A DNA stretch of 64,000 nt from Saccharomonospora azurea NA-128 (GCF_000231055.2 NZ_CM001466.1:450866-514865), one strand, 5' to 3'. Positions 1 to 8,420 are shown, counted from the stretch's first letter. The notes: a model not told the origin generated them from the letters alone. A program made the numbers and translations.

Positions 1-314
1 CGGCGCTGCATGACCTGTCCTCCCGGTCCCGCCTATAGGTTGGCACGACCGAACTGAGGCTCGCCTCAGCGCCCGGGCGTGCGCGCGTCGCGTAGGTCGC
101 GGCGACTGACACGGCGACCATCTCGTCACGGTCGAGGTGCTGGCCGCTGAATCCGGAGATGCCTGGAAGCAGTATGCGACGGGCGACCATAGTCGGTGCC
201 GGAGAGAAGGAACACGATGACTGTTGACGACGATGCCGCACCTGCGGTCAGACCCAGTCGCCGCCGATGGTGTTCGTCGCAGGAGCGGCAGTGGGGCTGC
301 TCTGCCGGGGCATC
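1..314. other. no recognisable gene
   Basis: I see no convincing coding sequence here. Short reading frames exist on both strands but none has a recognisable domain or a ribosome binding site. It may hold the promoter of the thioredoxin-like gene that follows, but I cannot point to clear -35/-10 boxes. Confidence 0.4.
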
Positions 315-632
315 ATGGCAACTGTGAAGGTTGAGCTGTTCTATTTCGATGGATGCCCGAACTGGCGCCTCGCCGAGGAACGTCTCCGCGAGGCCCTCGC
401 GGCCGCGGGCCTCGCCCCACTGGAGATCTATCACCGCACCGTCGAGACGAAAGCGGAGGCCGAAGCGCTGCATTTCCCTGGATCGCCCACCATCCTCATC
501 GACGGGCTCGATCCTTTTCCCTCACCGCCCCAGACCCATGGGTTGTCCTGCCGCATGTACGCCACGCCAGCGGGGCTTGCCGGCGCACCCACCGTGGAAC
601 AACTCGTCCAGGCGCTCACCAACGCACGCTGA
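315..632 (+). CDS. thioredoxin-fold small protein (mer-associated type)
   Basis: About 105 residues. It opens with a beta strand (VKVELFYF) followed by DGCPNW, and later has GSPTILIDG with the cis-proline expected of a thioredoxin fold. The active site keeps one cysteine of the usual pair (DGCPNW), and another Cys lies near residue 77 (GLSCRMY). The family commonly sits beside MerR-type or mercury/alkylmercury genes; a role in handling metal-bound thiols is inference. The frame is open upstream to 267, but I chose ATG 315 because homologous proteins begin directly at this first strand. It is a lone plus-strand gene facing the convergent ynfA-like gene. Confidence 0.6.
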   Translation: MATVKVELFYFDGCPNWRLAEERLREALAAAGLAPLEIYHRTVETKAEAEALHFPGSPTILIDGLDPFPSPPQTHGLSCRMYATPAGLAGAPTVEQLVQALTNAR

Positions 633-664
633 GTTGCTGTCCTACAGCACCGGGAATAGGAATG

Positions 665-997
665 TCAGCCGCGGGGGGCGTACATGATGACCGCGACTCC
701 GGCCAGGCAGATCAAGGCGCCGATGACATCGAATCGGTCGGGTCGATAGCCGTCAGCGATCATGCCCCAAGCCAGCGATCCGGCGACGAACACGCCACCA
801 TAGGCGGCCAGGATGCGCCCGAAGTGGGCGTCGGGCTGCAACGTCGCCACGAACCCGTACAGGCCGAGGGCGATCACTCCCGCGCCGATCCATATCCATC
901 CTCGGTGTTCCCGGACACCTTGCCACACCAGCCAGGCGCCACCGATTTCTGCGATGGCAGCCAGCACGAACAGCACGATTGAACGCAGGACAAGCAC
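665..997 (-). CDS. YnfA-like (UPF0060) four-helix membrane protein
   Basis: 110 residues with four hydrophobic segments and the UPF0060 signature stretches [13 protein letters not shown] near the N-terminus and [14 protein letters not shown] in the middle. Length matches the family (about 108-112). Members are small inner-membrane proteins related to the SMR drug/metal-tolerance superfamily; substrate unknown. GTG 997 is preferred because GAGAGAG lies about 7 bases upstream. The same frame stays open further upstream into unrelated sequence, so longer starts are unlikely. It follows the 1054-1326 gene on the same strand. Confidence 0.75.
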   Translation of the reverse strand: MLVLRSIVLFVLAAIAEIGGAWLVWQGVREHRGWIWIGAGVIALGLYGFVATLQPDAHFGRILAAYGGVFVAGSLAWGMIADGYRPDRFDVIGALICLAGVAVIMYAPRG

Positions 998-1053
998 GAC
1001 GAATCTCTCTCGGACGACGACGCAAGCGGCTGAAGGCCGCACGTCGAGGGTAG

Positions 1054-1326
1054 TCAGTCGGTGGTGCCGAACACCTCGGCCAGCAGCGGCGCGGCGTCGG
1101 GTGAGGCGTGGACCTTCAGCTCCACCCGACCGTCTCGCAGCCGCACTGCGAATTTGAAGAAGGCGCAACAACGTTGTTCGGCAGCGGCGAGCTCGGCCAC
1201 TGGCCCGGCCCGTTCGGTGGGCAGGCGGAACAATAGGCCGTCGTCGACGTTTTCCCGTTCGGCTCCGGCGAGCAGTTGCCGCCATTGGGCGATGCGTGCG
1301 GCCTGGTTTTCGGCGGTCAACGTGCA
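1054..1326 (-). CDS. metal-resistance-associated small domain protein (N-terminus uncertain)
   Basis: About 90 residues from [15 protein letters not shown] to the stop. The domain has a central [13 protein letters not shown] motif with paired cysteines and a C-terminal LLAEVFG helix. I recall this as a small domain linked to MerR or mercury genes in actinomycetes, but cannot name it. It has no in-frame ATG of its own: the frame runs without interruption into the tail of a decayed serine recombinase ([17 protein letters not shown]). It is therefore either a gene whose 5' end was replaced by the recombinase fragment, or one translated from a rare start. Whether it is expressed is unclear. Confidence 0.4.
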   Translation of the reverse strand, partial: CTLTAENQAARIAQWRQLLAGAERENVDDGLLFRLPTERAGPVAELAAAEQRCCAFFKFAVRLRDGRVELKVHASPDAAPLLAEVFGTTD

Positions 1327-1837
1327 CGCGATGGGAGCGGGCTCCGGCAGGGCTGGTGGCCGGCCGAGGCGGACGCCGTTGGCGCGGACGGCTGCTAGAC
1401 CTTCGCGGGTGCCTTCGGTGATGAGTTCGCGGATGAACTCGGGCCAGCACGGCGAAGACGTGGAAGACCAGGCGGCCGCCTGGGGTGGTGGTGTCGAGGT
1501 TCTCGTGCGGCGAGGTGAATCCGATCCCGCGGCGACGCAGCTCGCTGACCAGGGACAGCAGGTCGGCGAGGCTGCGGCCGAGGCGGGAGAGCTCCAGGAC
1601 GACGAGGTGTCGCCTTCGCGGAGGTAGTCAGGCACGCCCACAGCTCGGGTCGTTCGGCGTTCTTGCCGAACAGCTTTTCCTCGAACACCCGGATGCATTC
1701 GGCGCCGGTGAGGGCGTCGCCCTGGCGGCGCAGGCTCTGATCCCGGGTGGAGACCCGGCGTAGCCGACGCGGGCGCCGCCGCCGATCGCGTCGAGCGGGT
1801 CGCCGTCCAAAACGAGGTCAGCTGGGGTGTCGATCAT
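1327..1837 (-). pseudogene. serine recombinase (resolvase/invertase), frameshifted remnant
   Basis: Pieces of one resolvase catalytic domain are readable in successive frames. They are a start region ending [72 protein letters not shown]; and [20 protein letters not shown], which runs on to LGRPP. At least three single-base shifts separate them, so no intact protein can be made. The C-terminal helix-turn-helix is missing and the frame runs into the domain at 1054-1326. It resembles the intact resolvase at 3064 only at family level. Confidence 0.75.
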
Positions 1838-2009
1838 CGGGCACATTCCATGATCGCGAGCAGCCCGACTGTACGACAAAGGGTCCTGATCAGGTTGTTG
1901 GATACCCCGGCTTAACACGTTTTTCCGGCACTGCGGAGCCGGTCTGGAGCCCGGTCGGCGGCCTGGTCGAGCTGCGTGTTGAGAAACGTTCCTTTTTTGA
2001 ACAGGTGGC

Positions 2010-2444
2010 TCAGGGGTCCCGGCGTTGGCTGTTGTCGGGGTGGGTGTGGTTTTCGATGATGCGGCAGACGACGGCGTTTTCCCCGCGGCGTTGGCTGTCT
2101 CGGGCGGCCTGGCGGGCACTGGCCAGTGAGCGGCGGAGCTGGCGGAGCTCGGCGAGGGTGCGGTCGATGTCGGCGATGCGGGTGTCGAGGAGTTCGGTGA
2201 CGTGCCCGCATGGGGTAGCGCCGTCGCGCTGCAGGTTGATGATGTTTTTGATCTCGGGCAGGGTCAGGCCGAGTGTTTTGGCCTGGCGGATGAACTGCAG
2301 CACGGCGACGTCGTTGTCGCTGAACAGGCGGTAGCCGGCCTGGGTGCGTTCGGCGGGTGGCAGGAGTCCTTTGGATTCCCAGAGCCGGACCGCTTTCGCG
2401 CTGACACCGGCAGCCTTGGCCGCGGTTCCCACGGTCATGTCCAT
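2010..2444 (-). CDS. MerR-family metal-responsive regulator
   Basis: About 144 residues. The N-terminal winged helix reads VGTAAKAAGVSAKAVRLWESKGLLPPAER, followed by the usual GYRLFSDNDVAVLQFIRQAK. The long dimerisation helix ends in a region holding TPCGHV near residue 79 and a second Cys (VVCRIIE) near the C-terminus, a pattern of thiol ligands seen in CueR/ZntR/CadR-type sensors. Start ATG 2444 has GGAGGAGG 6 bases upstream. It is divergent from the metallochaperone/ATPase operon and very probably controls the promoter at 2479-2510. Exact metal is unknown; Cu(I) or Zn/Cd/Pb are the candidates. Confidence 0.85.
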   Translation of the reverse strand: MDMTVGTAAKAAGVSAKAVRLWESKGLLPPAERTQAGYRLFSDNDVAVLQFIRQAKTLGLTLPEIKNIINLQRDGATPCGHVTELLDTRIADIDRTLAELRQLRRSLASARQAARDSQRRGENAVVCRIIENHTHPDNSQRRDP

Positions 2445-2478
2445 CACCGCCTCCTCCCGGCCTGTTGGGTGTTCTTTC

Positions 2479-2510
2479 TTGACCTTACCCCTGGGGCAAG
2501 GTTTTAGCGT
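2479..2510 (+). promoter_or_regulatory. MerR-type promoter/operator
   Basis: TTGACC (2479-2484) and TAGCGT (2505-2510) are separated by 20 bases, the long spacer typical of MerR-activated promoters. The spacer holds the near-perfect dyad ACCTTACCCCTGGGGCAAGG(T) at 2482-2502 (one mismatch between arms). It points toward the metallochaperone gene. Confidence 0.8.
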
Positions 2511-2564
2511 GTGGCTCAGGGCGGAAACCGCAGGTCAAAAGATAAAAGATGGGAGTGCGTGGTC

Positions 2565-2786
2565 GTGGACACGCTGGTGTTGCGGGTGTCGGGGATGTCG
2601 TGCGGCGGGTGCGAGCAGCGGATCGGCGCGGTGCTGCGCCGGGTTGAGGGGGTGCGGGAGGTCGCGGCGGATCACACCACTGGGGCGGTGCGGGTTCACG
2701 TCGGTTCGGAGCTGCTCGATCGCGGTGTGCTGGCCGAGCGGTTGGAGTCCGCCGGTTACGAGGTTGTCGAGGGGACGGGACGGTGA
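2565..2786 (+). CDS. HMA-domain copper-chaperone-like protein
   Basis: 73 residues forming one heavy-metal-associated domain, with the metal site GMSCGGC near residues 9-15 and a closing ESAGYEVVEG, as in CopZ/Atx1 chaperones. It would bind a soft metal ion and pass it to the P1B ATPase encoded next. An upstream in-frame GTG at 2511 lies at the predicted transcription start, so it is rejected; GTG 2565 (or 2559) follows GGGAG. The stop overlaps the ATPase start (GTGA at 2783-2786), a sign of translational coupling. Confidence 0.8.
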   Translation: MDTLVLRVSGMSCGGCEQRIGAVLRRVEGVREVAADHTTGAVRVHVGSELLDRGVLAERLESAGYEVVEGTGR

Positions 2787-2840
2787 GCACCGCGGTCGCG
2801 GCACAGCCGGAGTTGTGGGCGGCGGAGTCCAGCCCTACGC
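2783..2840 (+). pseudogene. 5' end of the interrupted P1B metal ATPase gene
   Basis: GTG 2783 overlaps the chaperone stop by 4 bases and encodes about 19 residues (VSTAVAAQPELWAAE, then SSPT) before the left end of the Tn3-family transposon. Removing 2841-8373 joins codons exactly in frame to [18 protein letters not shown] at 8374 onward. This restores an N-terminal HMA motif and proves that the two parts were one gene. Confidence 0.85.
2836..2840. repeat. target-site duplication TACGC (left copy)
   Basis: TACGC directly precedes the left inverted repeat, and an identical TACGC follows the right one at 8369-8373. Five bases is the length duplicated by Tn3-family transposition. Confidence 0.85.
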
Positions 2841-2880
2841 GGCCCGGAACTCCCGAAGCTGTCCTGAGCCGCAAAGTAAC
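2841..2880 (+). repeat. left terminal inverted repeat of the Tn3-family transposon
   Basis: 40 bases starting GGCCCGGAACTCCCGAAGCT and ending GCAAAGTAAC. It matches the reverse complement of 8329-8368 at 38 of 40 positions. Confidence 0.9.
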
Positions 2881-2940
2881 TGATGAGTAGGTTTACCCCT
2901 GCGTGCGTAGCTATCACCCCAGCGCCGGACTGAGTTTGGG

Positions 2941-3062
2941 TGTCGGGAAACGGTCGTTTGCCGACACCTCGGACGAGCCGAGCGTTTTCGCAGGTGACCC
3001 GTGTCGACAAATCGCGTCGACAAACAACGTCGGCAAACGGTGTGATCGACTATTGTCACGCT
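2941..3062 (+). promoter_or_regulatory. candidate res site for the transposon resolvase
   Basis: The 120 bases before the resolvase gene are full of related short dyads. CGTTTGCCGAC (2955-2965) is mirrored by GTCGGCAAACG (3029-3039), and TGTCGACAA (3002-3010) and GTCGACAAA (3016-3024) lie between. Such clustered TGTCG/GTCGGCAAA half-sites directly upstream of tnpR are what a three-subsite res region looks like; the exact subsite borders are not resolved. Confidence 0.6.
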
Positions 3063-3063
3063 G

Positions 3064-3639
3064 ATGGAGATCGGCTACATGCGCGTGTCCACCGGCGACC
3101 AGAACCCCGACGCCCAGCGCGACGCGCTGATCCGCGCCGGCGTCGCCGAGGAGAACATCTACGTCGACTACACCTCCGGCGCGAAGTCCTCCCGGCCACA
3201 GTGGGACGTGGTGAACAAGGTGCTGCGCGCTGGAGACGTTCTCGTATGCACCCGCCTGGACAGAGTCGGGCGCTCGACCGCGCATCTCGTCTCACTGCTG
3301 GACGAGTTCCGCAGGCGCGACGTCGCGTTCCGGTTCCTGGAGCAGGGCATCGACACCACCACCGCTGAAGGTCGGATGGTCTACCGGATGCTGGCCGCCG
3401 TCGCCGAGTTCCAGCGCGACCTCATCGTGGCCAACACCCACGAGGGCCTGGCGGCGGCCCGCGCCCGTGGCCGGAAGGGCGGTCGGCGACCGAAGCTCAC
3501 CGCGTACCAGGCCGAGCTGGCCCAGCAGCTCTACGACGCACGCGAGAAGACCGTCCAAGAGATCGCCGACCTGTTCACCGTGCCCCGCAGCACGGTCTAC
3601 GGCTATCTCAACAAGTCCGACCAGCCCTCTGGCGTTTAG
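3064..3639 (+). CDS. tnpR: TnpR serine resolvase of the Tn3-family transposon
   Basis: 191 residues, normal length for a Tn3-type resolvase. The catalytic serine is in GYMRVSTGDQN (Ser9). Other family blocks are DVLVCTRLDRVGRS, IDTTTAEGRMVYRMLAAVAEFQRDLI and RARGRKGGRRPKL. A C-terminal helix-turn-helix (VQEIADLFTVPRSTVYGYL) follows. It would resolve cointegrates at the res-like dyads just upstream. It is intact, unlike tnpA and unlike the decayed recombinase at 1.3-1.8 kb. Confidence 0.93.
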   Translation: MEIGYMRVSTGDQNPDAQRDALIRAGVAEENIYVDYTSGAKSSRPQWDVVNKVLRAGDVLVCTRLDRVGRSTAHLVSLLDEFRRRDVAFRFLEQGIDTTTAEGRMVYRMLAAVAEFQRDLIVANTHEGLAAARARGRKGGRRPKLTAYQAELAQQLYDAREKTVQEIADLFTVPRSTVYGYLNKSDQPSGV

Positions 3640-3662
3640 CGGGAGGGCTGGTCGGCTGCTCC

Positions 3663-3875
3663 TCACACCCGGTGGTGAGAGCTGTGTACATGACTGGGCA
3701 GCACCCGTCCGACAGACTGGTCGCGCTCGTGCTCAGCCACCCCGGTCAGCCAAGCCGCAGCCTGCGGGATGCCGTCGAGCAGGATGTCGACATCGCCGGC
3801 GGGTTGAGTGTCGACGACCTCGGCGTCGAGCTTGTAGCTGGTATCGGCAGCACCGTTGAACGCTCGTAACGGCAA
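3663..3875 (-). CDS. hypothetical small ORF inside the transposon
   Basis: About 70 residues from a TTG start (LPLRAFNGAADTSYKLDAEV). The amino-acid composition looks protein-like in the middle (GDVDILLDGIPQAAAWLTGV), but there is no recognisable domain and no clear ribosome binding site. A second frame just upstream could be its original N-terminus after a frameshift. It could be a decayed passenger gene. Confidence 0.25.
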   Translation of the reverse strand: MPLRAFNGAADTSYKLDAEVVDTQPAGDVDILLDGIPQAAAWLTGVAEHERDQSVGRVLPSHVHSSHHRV

Positions 3876-4046
3876 GAGCCTCCGCGGTCATATGGCGGTG
3901 GGCGCAGACACCCCGACCAACCGAATCAATGCCGCGCCAGCCGCAGATTCGTCGAGACGTCCACCCGCTTGGCGTATTTACCAACGTCCGGTGCCGCCGC
4001 TAACTTTTGGGATTCACTCGAACTAGTGATGGGGGTATTACAGTAG

Positions 4047-4544
4047 ATGCGAAGACCCTTCCTTGTTATCGCCATGGTGATTGCGTCACTTTTTGCGACG
4101 AGTGGCGCGGCACTCGCAAGTCAAGAAACGGCGAGCAACGACGAAGAACTCGTCTACCAGTCCACCTTCTATTTCGAGCAGAACCCTGACGGCTCCGTTT
4201 CTCCAACCCAATATCCGACAGGATGTGGTTTGACGGTGCTGATTTCTCGCGTTGGGAACTTCATCGACGGCGACGTCATCACTGGATGTAACTTCGCTGT
4301 TGCGAGTATCGAGCACAGTATCGAGATTCAACGGAGTCGCTGGTACGGGTGGGAAACCATGGCTACCCTGCCGTCTGATATTAGGTTCAACACCAGCAGC
4401 CACAGTAGTTTTCAGAACTACAACTGCGCGGGTACTGGGATCCACGACTTTCGGGTGATCGGGCGCGGGCAAGTCATCCCATACGGCGGCTCACCGGCGA
4501 CTGCCGCAGCATACGACCAGCTAAACGAGCAGAACTGCGGATAG
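4047..4544 (+). CDS. secreted hypothetical protein (transposon passenger)
   Basis: 165 residues starting with a clear Sec signal peptide: MRRPF, a hydrophobic stretch VIAMVIASLFATSGAALA, and cleavage probable after ALA near residue 24. The mature part has four cysteines (TGCGL, TGCNF, NYNCAG, QNCG) spaced as two possible disulfides and is rich in Ser, Asn and aromatic residues. I recognise no domain. Codon use and GC are lower than in neighbouring genes, fitting foreign cargo between tnpR and tnpA. Function unknown. Confidence 0.6.
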   Translation: MRRPFLVIAMVIASLFATSGAALASQETASNDEELVYQSTFYFEQNPDGSVSPTQYPTGCGLTVLISRVGNFIDGDVITGCNFAVASIEHSIEIQRSRWYGWETMATLPSDIRFNTSSHSSFQNYNCAGTGIHDFRVIGRGQVIPYGGSPATAAAYDQLNEQNCG

Positions 4545-4597
4545 AGGCGCACTTGGCTTCTGGGGCCGGGTAATTGTTCTCCGGCACCAGAAGTCTG

Positions 4598-5035
4598 CTA
4601 CTCTCTCTCTTCCGAGAGCATCGCTCGTGCGCGGTTGAGAGCCTCCTCCAGCGACTCCTGCCCTCGCAGATGGTCTTGCGACAGTGCCGCATATCCGTGG
4701 GCTGTCATCGCAGTCAACAGGTGACCAGTGTCGATCATATCGCGGCCGTCGCTCTCACTCAGTGTCCGCGCCTTGGTGAACAGCTTCTTAGCATCGTTTG
4801 AGTAGGTCACCGGGTCATGCTCGGCGGCTTGCTCTGGCCATGAGTTGCTTTGTCCTTCGGCTATAAAATTCTCAGACACTCCCAGGTCTTTCAGGGCAGC
4901 CAGGGCGATGCCTGTAGCCTGTCCCAGGCCGATGGCGAGGTGGGCGACATCGACGTGCGCGCAGCGCTTCTCTTTCGCGTCGAGCATCGCGATGCGGAGC
5001 ACTTCTATCGCTGGCGCACTGAACTTTTCGAACAT
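4598..5035 (-). CDS. stand-alone Clp N-terminal (R) domain protein
   Basis: 145 residues. FSAPAIEVLRIAMLDAKEKR, then HVDVAHLAIGL, and in the second half NDAKKLFTKARTLSESDG, then IDTGHLLTAMT, match the two-repeat Clp N domain found at the start of ClpA/ClpC. There is no AAA+ module or Walker motif, so this is an isolated substrate/adaptor-binding domain. Such proteins may modulate Clp proteases or bind stress substrates (inference). It is a passenger gene of the transposon, convergent with the secreted protein gene. Confidence 0.7.
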   Translation of the reverse strand: MFEKFSAPAIEVLRIAMLDAKEKRCAHVDVAHLAIGLGQATGIALAALKDLGVSENFIAEGQSNSWPEQAAEHDPVTYSNDAKKLFTKARTLSESDGRDMIDTGHLLTAMTAHGYAALSQDHLRGQESLEEALNRARAMLSEERE

Positions 5036-5331
5036 TGATCACTCCGAGTTCCGTCGTGTCCCGCGCCCTCGCTGGTCGTTCAACACCGGTGATGGCGACC
5101 TGTACCCCATGCGCTCAATCATGCCAAAGGTTGGCCTAGCTGCTCTGTGGGTTAGCGGCGGGTGGACCACTGATGGTGGTGTGGTGTCGGTGATCGCGCT
5201 GTTGGATTCGTTCCGGCACCAATCACCGTACGGGCGCGGCCTCACTCGCTTTCCATCAGTTAGAGCTGCTCGATGCAGCACTGAGTCCTTTGCTGCATGT
5301 CAACTCCCTTGTACATCAGTGCGTGACTACC

Positions 5332-8270
5332 TCACCACCGGTTCCCGCACGGCACCGCGGCCAGGTCGAGCCGGGTGTCCATGTCCAGGCGAAACCGGCC
5401 GTAGGGGTTGATGTGGGTCCAGAACAGCGGGGTCAGGGCCCGACGTTCGTCCGGGCCGATGCTGTCGTGGAACTCCGGCGCCTCGAGCACGGCCTGGAGC
5501 AGCAGCGTGTTGATGTGCACCAGCGCTGACTGAAGCAGGTGCAGCGCCAGCATGGAGACTTCGGCGTGTTCACGATCAGGGCCGGTGAGATCGCCATCCT
5601 TCCCGTAGAAGATCACGGTGTTGCCAGAGTTCCACTGTTCGACCACCTGCAACCCACCGTGAATCTCCCGGCGCAGATCCGGGGAGGCAAGGTAGTTGCA
5701 GGCGAAGATGGTGCGCACCGCCCGGCCCAGCTCCTCCAGAGCCTGATAAGTGGGGTGTTTCGGCCCGCCGCGAGTGAACCGGCGCAAGATTGACTCCGAC
5801 TCCGCGGTGCCCAGCCGCAGGGCAGTGGCGTACTTGACCATCTGGTCGTACTGCTGAGCGATCAGCTCCCACCGGATCGGCCGGGTCAGCACCGGCCCCA
5901 GCTGGCCGTAAACCTCGCCGTCATCGGGTCGGTACAGGCGAATTGAGCCGATGTTCTTCAATCGGGGCAGCAGCCGGAACCCGAGCAGCTCGGTGAACGC
6001 GAAACCCACCACCGACGCGCCGTGGGTGTCGACGTAGTTGGTGTCGATCTCGACGTCGGTGCAGTGCCGCAATAGCCCCTCGATCATCGCCGCCACCTCG
6101 GAGGAGGAACAGTGCTTCAACTGGGAGTAGATGCAGGTGGAGCGACGTTCGACGTGCCAATAGATCATCACCCCCGGCCCGCCGTAGCGCTGATGCCACT
6201 CGGTCATCAGGTTCGACTCCCACGAGCCGAACTTCTTCGAATCTGAGGCGCACGCGGTGCCCGAGCCCCACCAGTTCGGGTCTCGCACCTCGAACGTGGC
6301 GTTGACCAGCTTAGCGATGGCCCGCCGTAGGTTGTCGCGGGTGATGAAATGCCTGCGTACATGCCGCAGCGCCGCCTCGGTCTCGCCATGCTCCCCGGTG
6401 GCCACAATCGCCTTGATGCCCATGTTCGTGCCCAGCGCGAATAGGCACAGCAGCAACCGCCGACGCAGCGTGTCTCGGTCGATCACCTCCCGAGAGGCCA
6501 CCGAGGTGAACTCAGTGGTGAACTCGGTCAGAAAGTCGGAATCCTTGAGCACATCCAGCAGGTCAAGGGTGCCCCACCGGCGAGACACCTCGTCTTTGAT
6601 CGTCTGGAGCCGCTGCGGCTCGGGCAGCCGCTCGAGCTTGGGCACGGTGATCCACGGCTCGCCACGCCGCGTGATGATCTTCACCCCGCCTGCTGAGCCG
6701 TCCACCAGCGCCCGGTCCAGTCGAGCCAGCGCGTCGGCCATCCGGCGTTGCAGGCCGGTAATGAACTCGGTCGGGCGGTCGGCTGCCGCAGCGCGGCGTA
6801 GTGCACCTCACGACTGGCCTCGAAATCACCGGGCAAGTCCTCTTCCGGGTTACGCCACCGGTTGCCCCCGACTACATAGATCTCTCGCCGGCGCAGCGCG
6901 TCCCGCAGCGCGACCAGCACGCACAGCTCGTACGGGATGCGTTCGATCCGGCCACGCTCGTCAACCACCGCTTCCCGCCACGCCTTGGGCACCACCCCAT
7001 CGATCGGCACCGCCGCGCCTTCCGCGTAGAAGCGGACCTTGCCGTCGGTGGCCGCGTAGCGGGCCAACAGGTCAAGCGCCTGCATCACTGGCCGATAGGC
7101 GGTGTTGTTGCAGCGAAACTCCAGTGCCGACAGCAGCGGCGGCAGCATCCGCCGGTAGTGATTCGAGTAAGAGCTCCGCAGCACGGTGCGTACTCGGGCC
7201 TGGAATACCTGCTCGTTGGCCTTCGCTTCCTTGACAAGCTCTCGTAGGGTCTTCTCACCCACCACCGGATACAGCGCGGTCCGCACGGCCTCGTCGGGGT
7301 GCTCGACGGCGGCCTCGGCCAGCCGGAACAGGATGCTTTCCTTGCCTCGCACCCGCCGCAGGTCCTCGGTCAGCTCCCGCTCTACCCGCCGATCCGCCCG
7401 CGTATTGACCTTGTGAATCAGACCGATGAGCAAGTCCACCAGAGCGTCGGTGATCTCCGCAGCCCGCACCCAGCACAGCGCGGCCAGAAGGGTCAGCCGC
7501 ACGGACCGCGGTGCTGCCCGCAGGTCCGAGGGATAAGAGCGTGCTGCGCGCGCACGCCATGCCTCCATCAACTTTTCTGACGCATCGGCAAACAACCCCG
7601 CCGGCAGGTCCAGAGCTCGCACCGCGGACAGCTTGTCGATCTTCCTCAACAGCGTCTCTAGTCCGACTTGGCCGGGGTCGGCCTTCAACTCCGCCAGCAA
7701 CCCACCACGTCCGGGACCGGTGTCGTCGCTCAGCAGTGCTTCCAGCCGTTCAGCGCATTCGGCATCCAGCCGGGAACAGGTCAGGTCGCAGAACCGCTTC
7801 TCGAACGCTGCCCGGGCCGAACCGACGATCCGGTCGATCCGGCCCGGCGGTTCGATCCGCTCGGTGCGGCACCGTACCAGCAGCGCCGCACGCAACTGTT
7901 CTTCCCGCAACTCAACCGGGCAGACTTCCTCGGCCAGCCACCCCGCGAGCTTGTCCTCATCACCCCGTGTGAACTCGCGGAACCCGAACGCGGCACGCAC
8001 CTGCGCCCGGTGATACTCAATCGTCCGGCCCGACCACTCGTAGCCAGTGAACACCTCCGGGTCCACCTTCAGCTGCTCGGCGAGATACACCACCGCCGCA
8101 GTCGGCACCTCCGACGCCGACCGCGGGAACCGCGCCTCGATCTCGAAGAACTTCAACAACACCGCGAAGCCCAGGCGCGTCGCGCCGGTCTTGTTGCCCA
8201 CCAGCGACCAGTCCTCGCCGACCAGCGTCCACGACGCCACCAGCTCCTCGTCCGACCACTCCATCTGCAT
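5332..8270 (-). pseudogene. tnpA: Tn3-family transposase TnpA, one frameshift
   Basis: Starts at 8270 (MEWSDEELVASWTLVGEDW) about 60 bases inside the right repeat, with a DUF4158-type N-terminal domain. The first frame runs about 500 residues to [11 protein letters not shown], then shifts near 6771-6783, where one base is missing relative to the expected PTEFITGL continuation. The second frame continues through [35 protein letters not shown] and [16 protein letters not shown] to [12 protein letters not shown]. Together the parts equal about 978 residues, normal for TnpA. A single indel could be real inactivation or a sequencing error. Confidence 0.9.
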
Positions 8271-8328
8271 GGCACCGGACCATAGAAGACCGCTGTAATA
8301 CAGCTCACAGCGAGTCGGCTACTCACTG

Positions 8329-8368
8329 GTTACTTTGCGGCTCAGGGCAGCTTCGGGAGTTCCAGGCC
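8329..8368 (-). repeat. right terminal inverted repeat of the Tn3-family transposon
   Basis: Reverse complement begins GGCCTGGAACTCCCGAAGCT and matches the left repeat with two mismatches in 40 bases. Confidence 0.9.
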
Positions 8369-8373
8369 TACGC
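8369..8373. repeat. target-site duplication TACGC (right copy)
   Basis: Identical to 2836-2840. Removing one copy with the transposon restores the ATPase reading frame. Confidence 0.85.
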
Positions 8374-8420
8374 CGGGGCATGAGCGGATTCGGGCGCGGA
8401 TTTCGGGGCTGCATTGCTCG
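8374..8420 (+). pseudogene. continuation of the split ATPase gene (HMA motif)
   Basis: These 47 bases follow the right target duplication and encode [16 protein letters not shown] in the ATPase frame, including the first Cys of the N-terminal metal site GLHCSLC. Joined to 2783-2840 they rebuild the missing N-terminus; on their own they have no start codon. Confidence 0.8.

Larger units (their letters stand above)
2841..8368. mobile_element. Tn3-family transposon (5.5 kb) inserted in a metal ATPase gene
   Basis: Bounded by 40-bp terminal inverted repeats and a 5-bp TACGC duplication. It carries a resolvase with a res-like region near the left end, a TnpA gene reading inward from the right end, and three or so passenger genes between: a small unknown ORF, a secreted protein and a Clp N-domain protein. 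tnpA has one frameshift, so the element may now depend on a transposase supplied in trans. The passenger stretch is visibly less GC-rich than the flanks, suggesting separate acquisition. Confidence 0.9.

Noticed and set aside
2511-2564. Earlier GTG start for the metallochaperone
   Set aside because: It lies right at the end of the predicted -10 box, so it would be upstream of or at the transcription start, and adds a non-homologous basic leader.
2844-8365. Transposon ends set at the GGAAC bases, with GGCCC/AGGCC as target repeat
   Set aside because: These flanks do not match. Moving the ends outward to GGCC gives longer repeats and an exact TACGC duplication, and also restores the reading frame.
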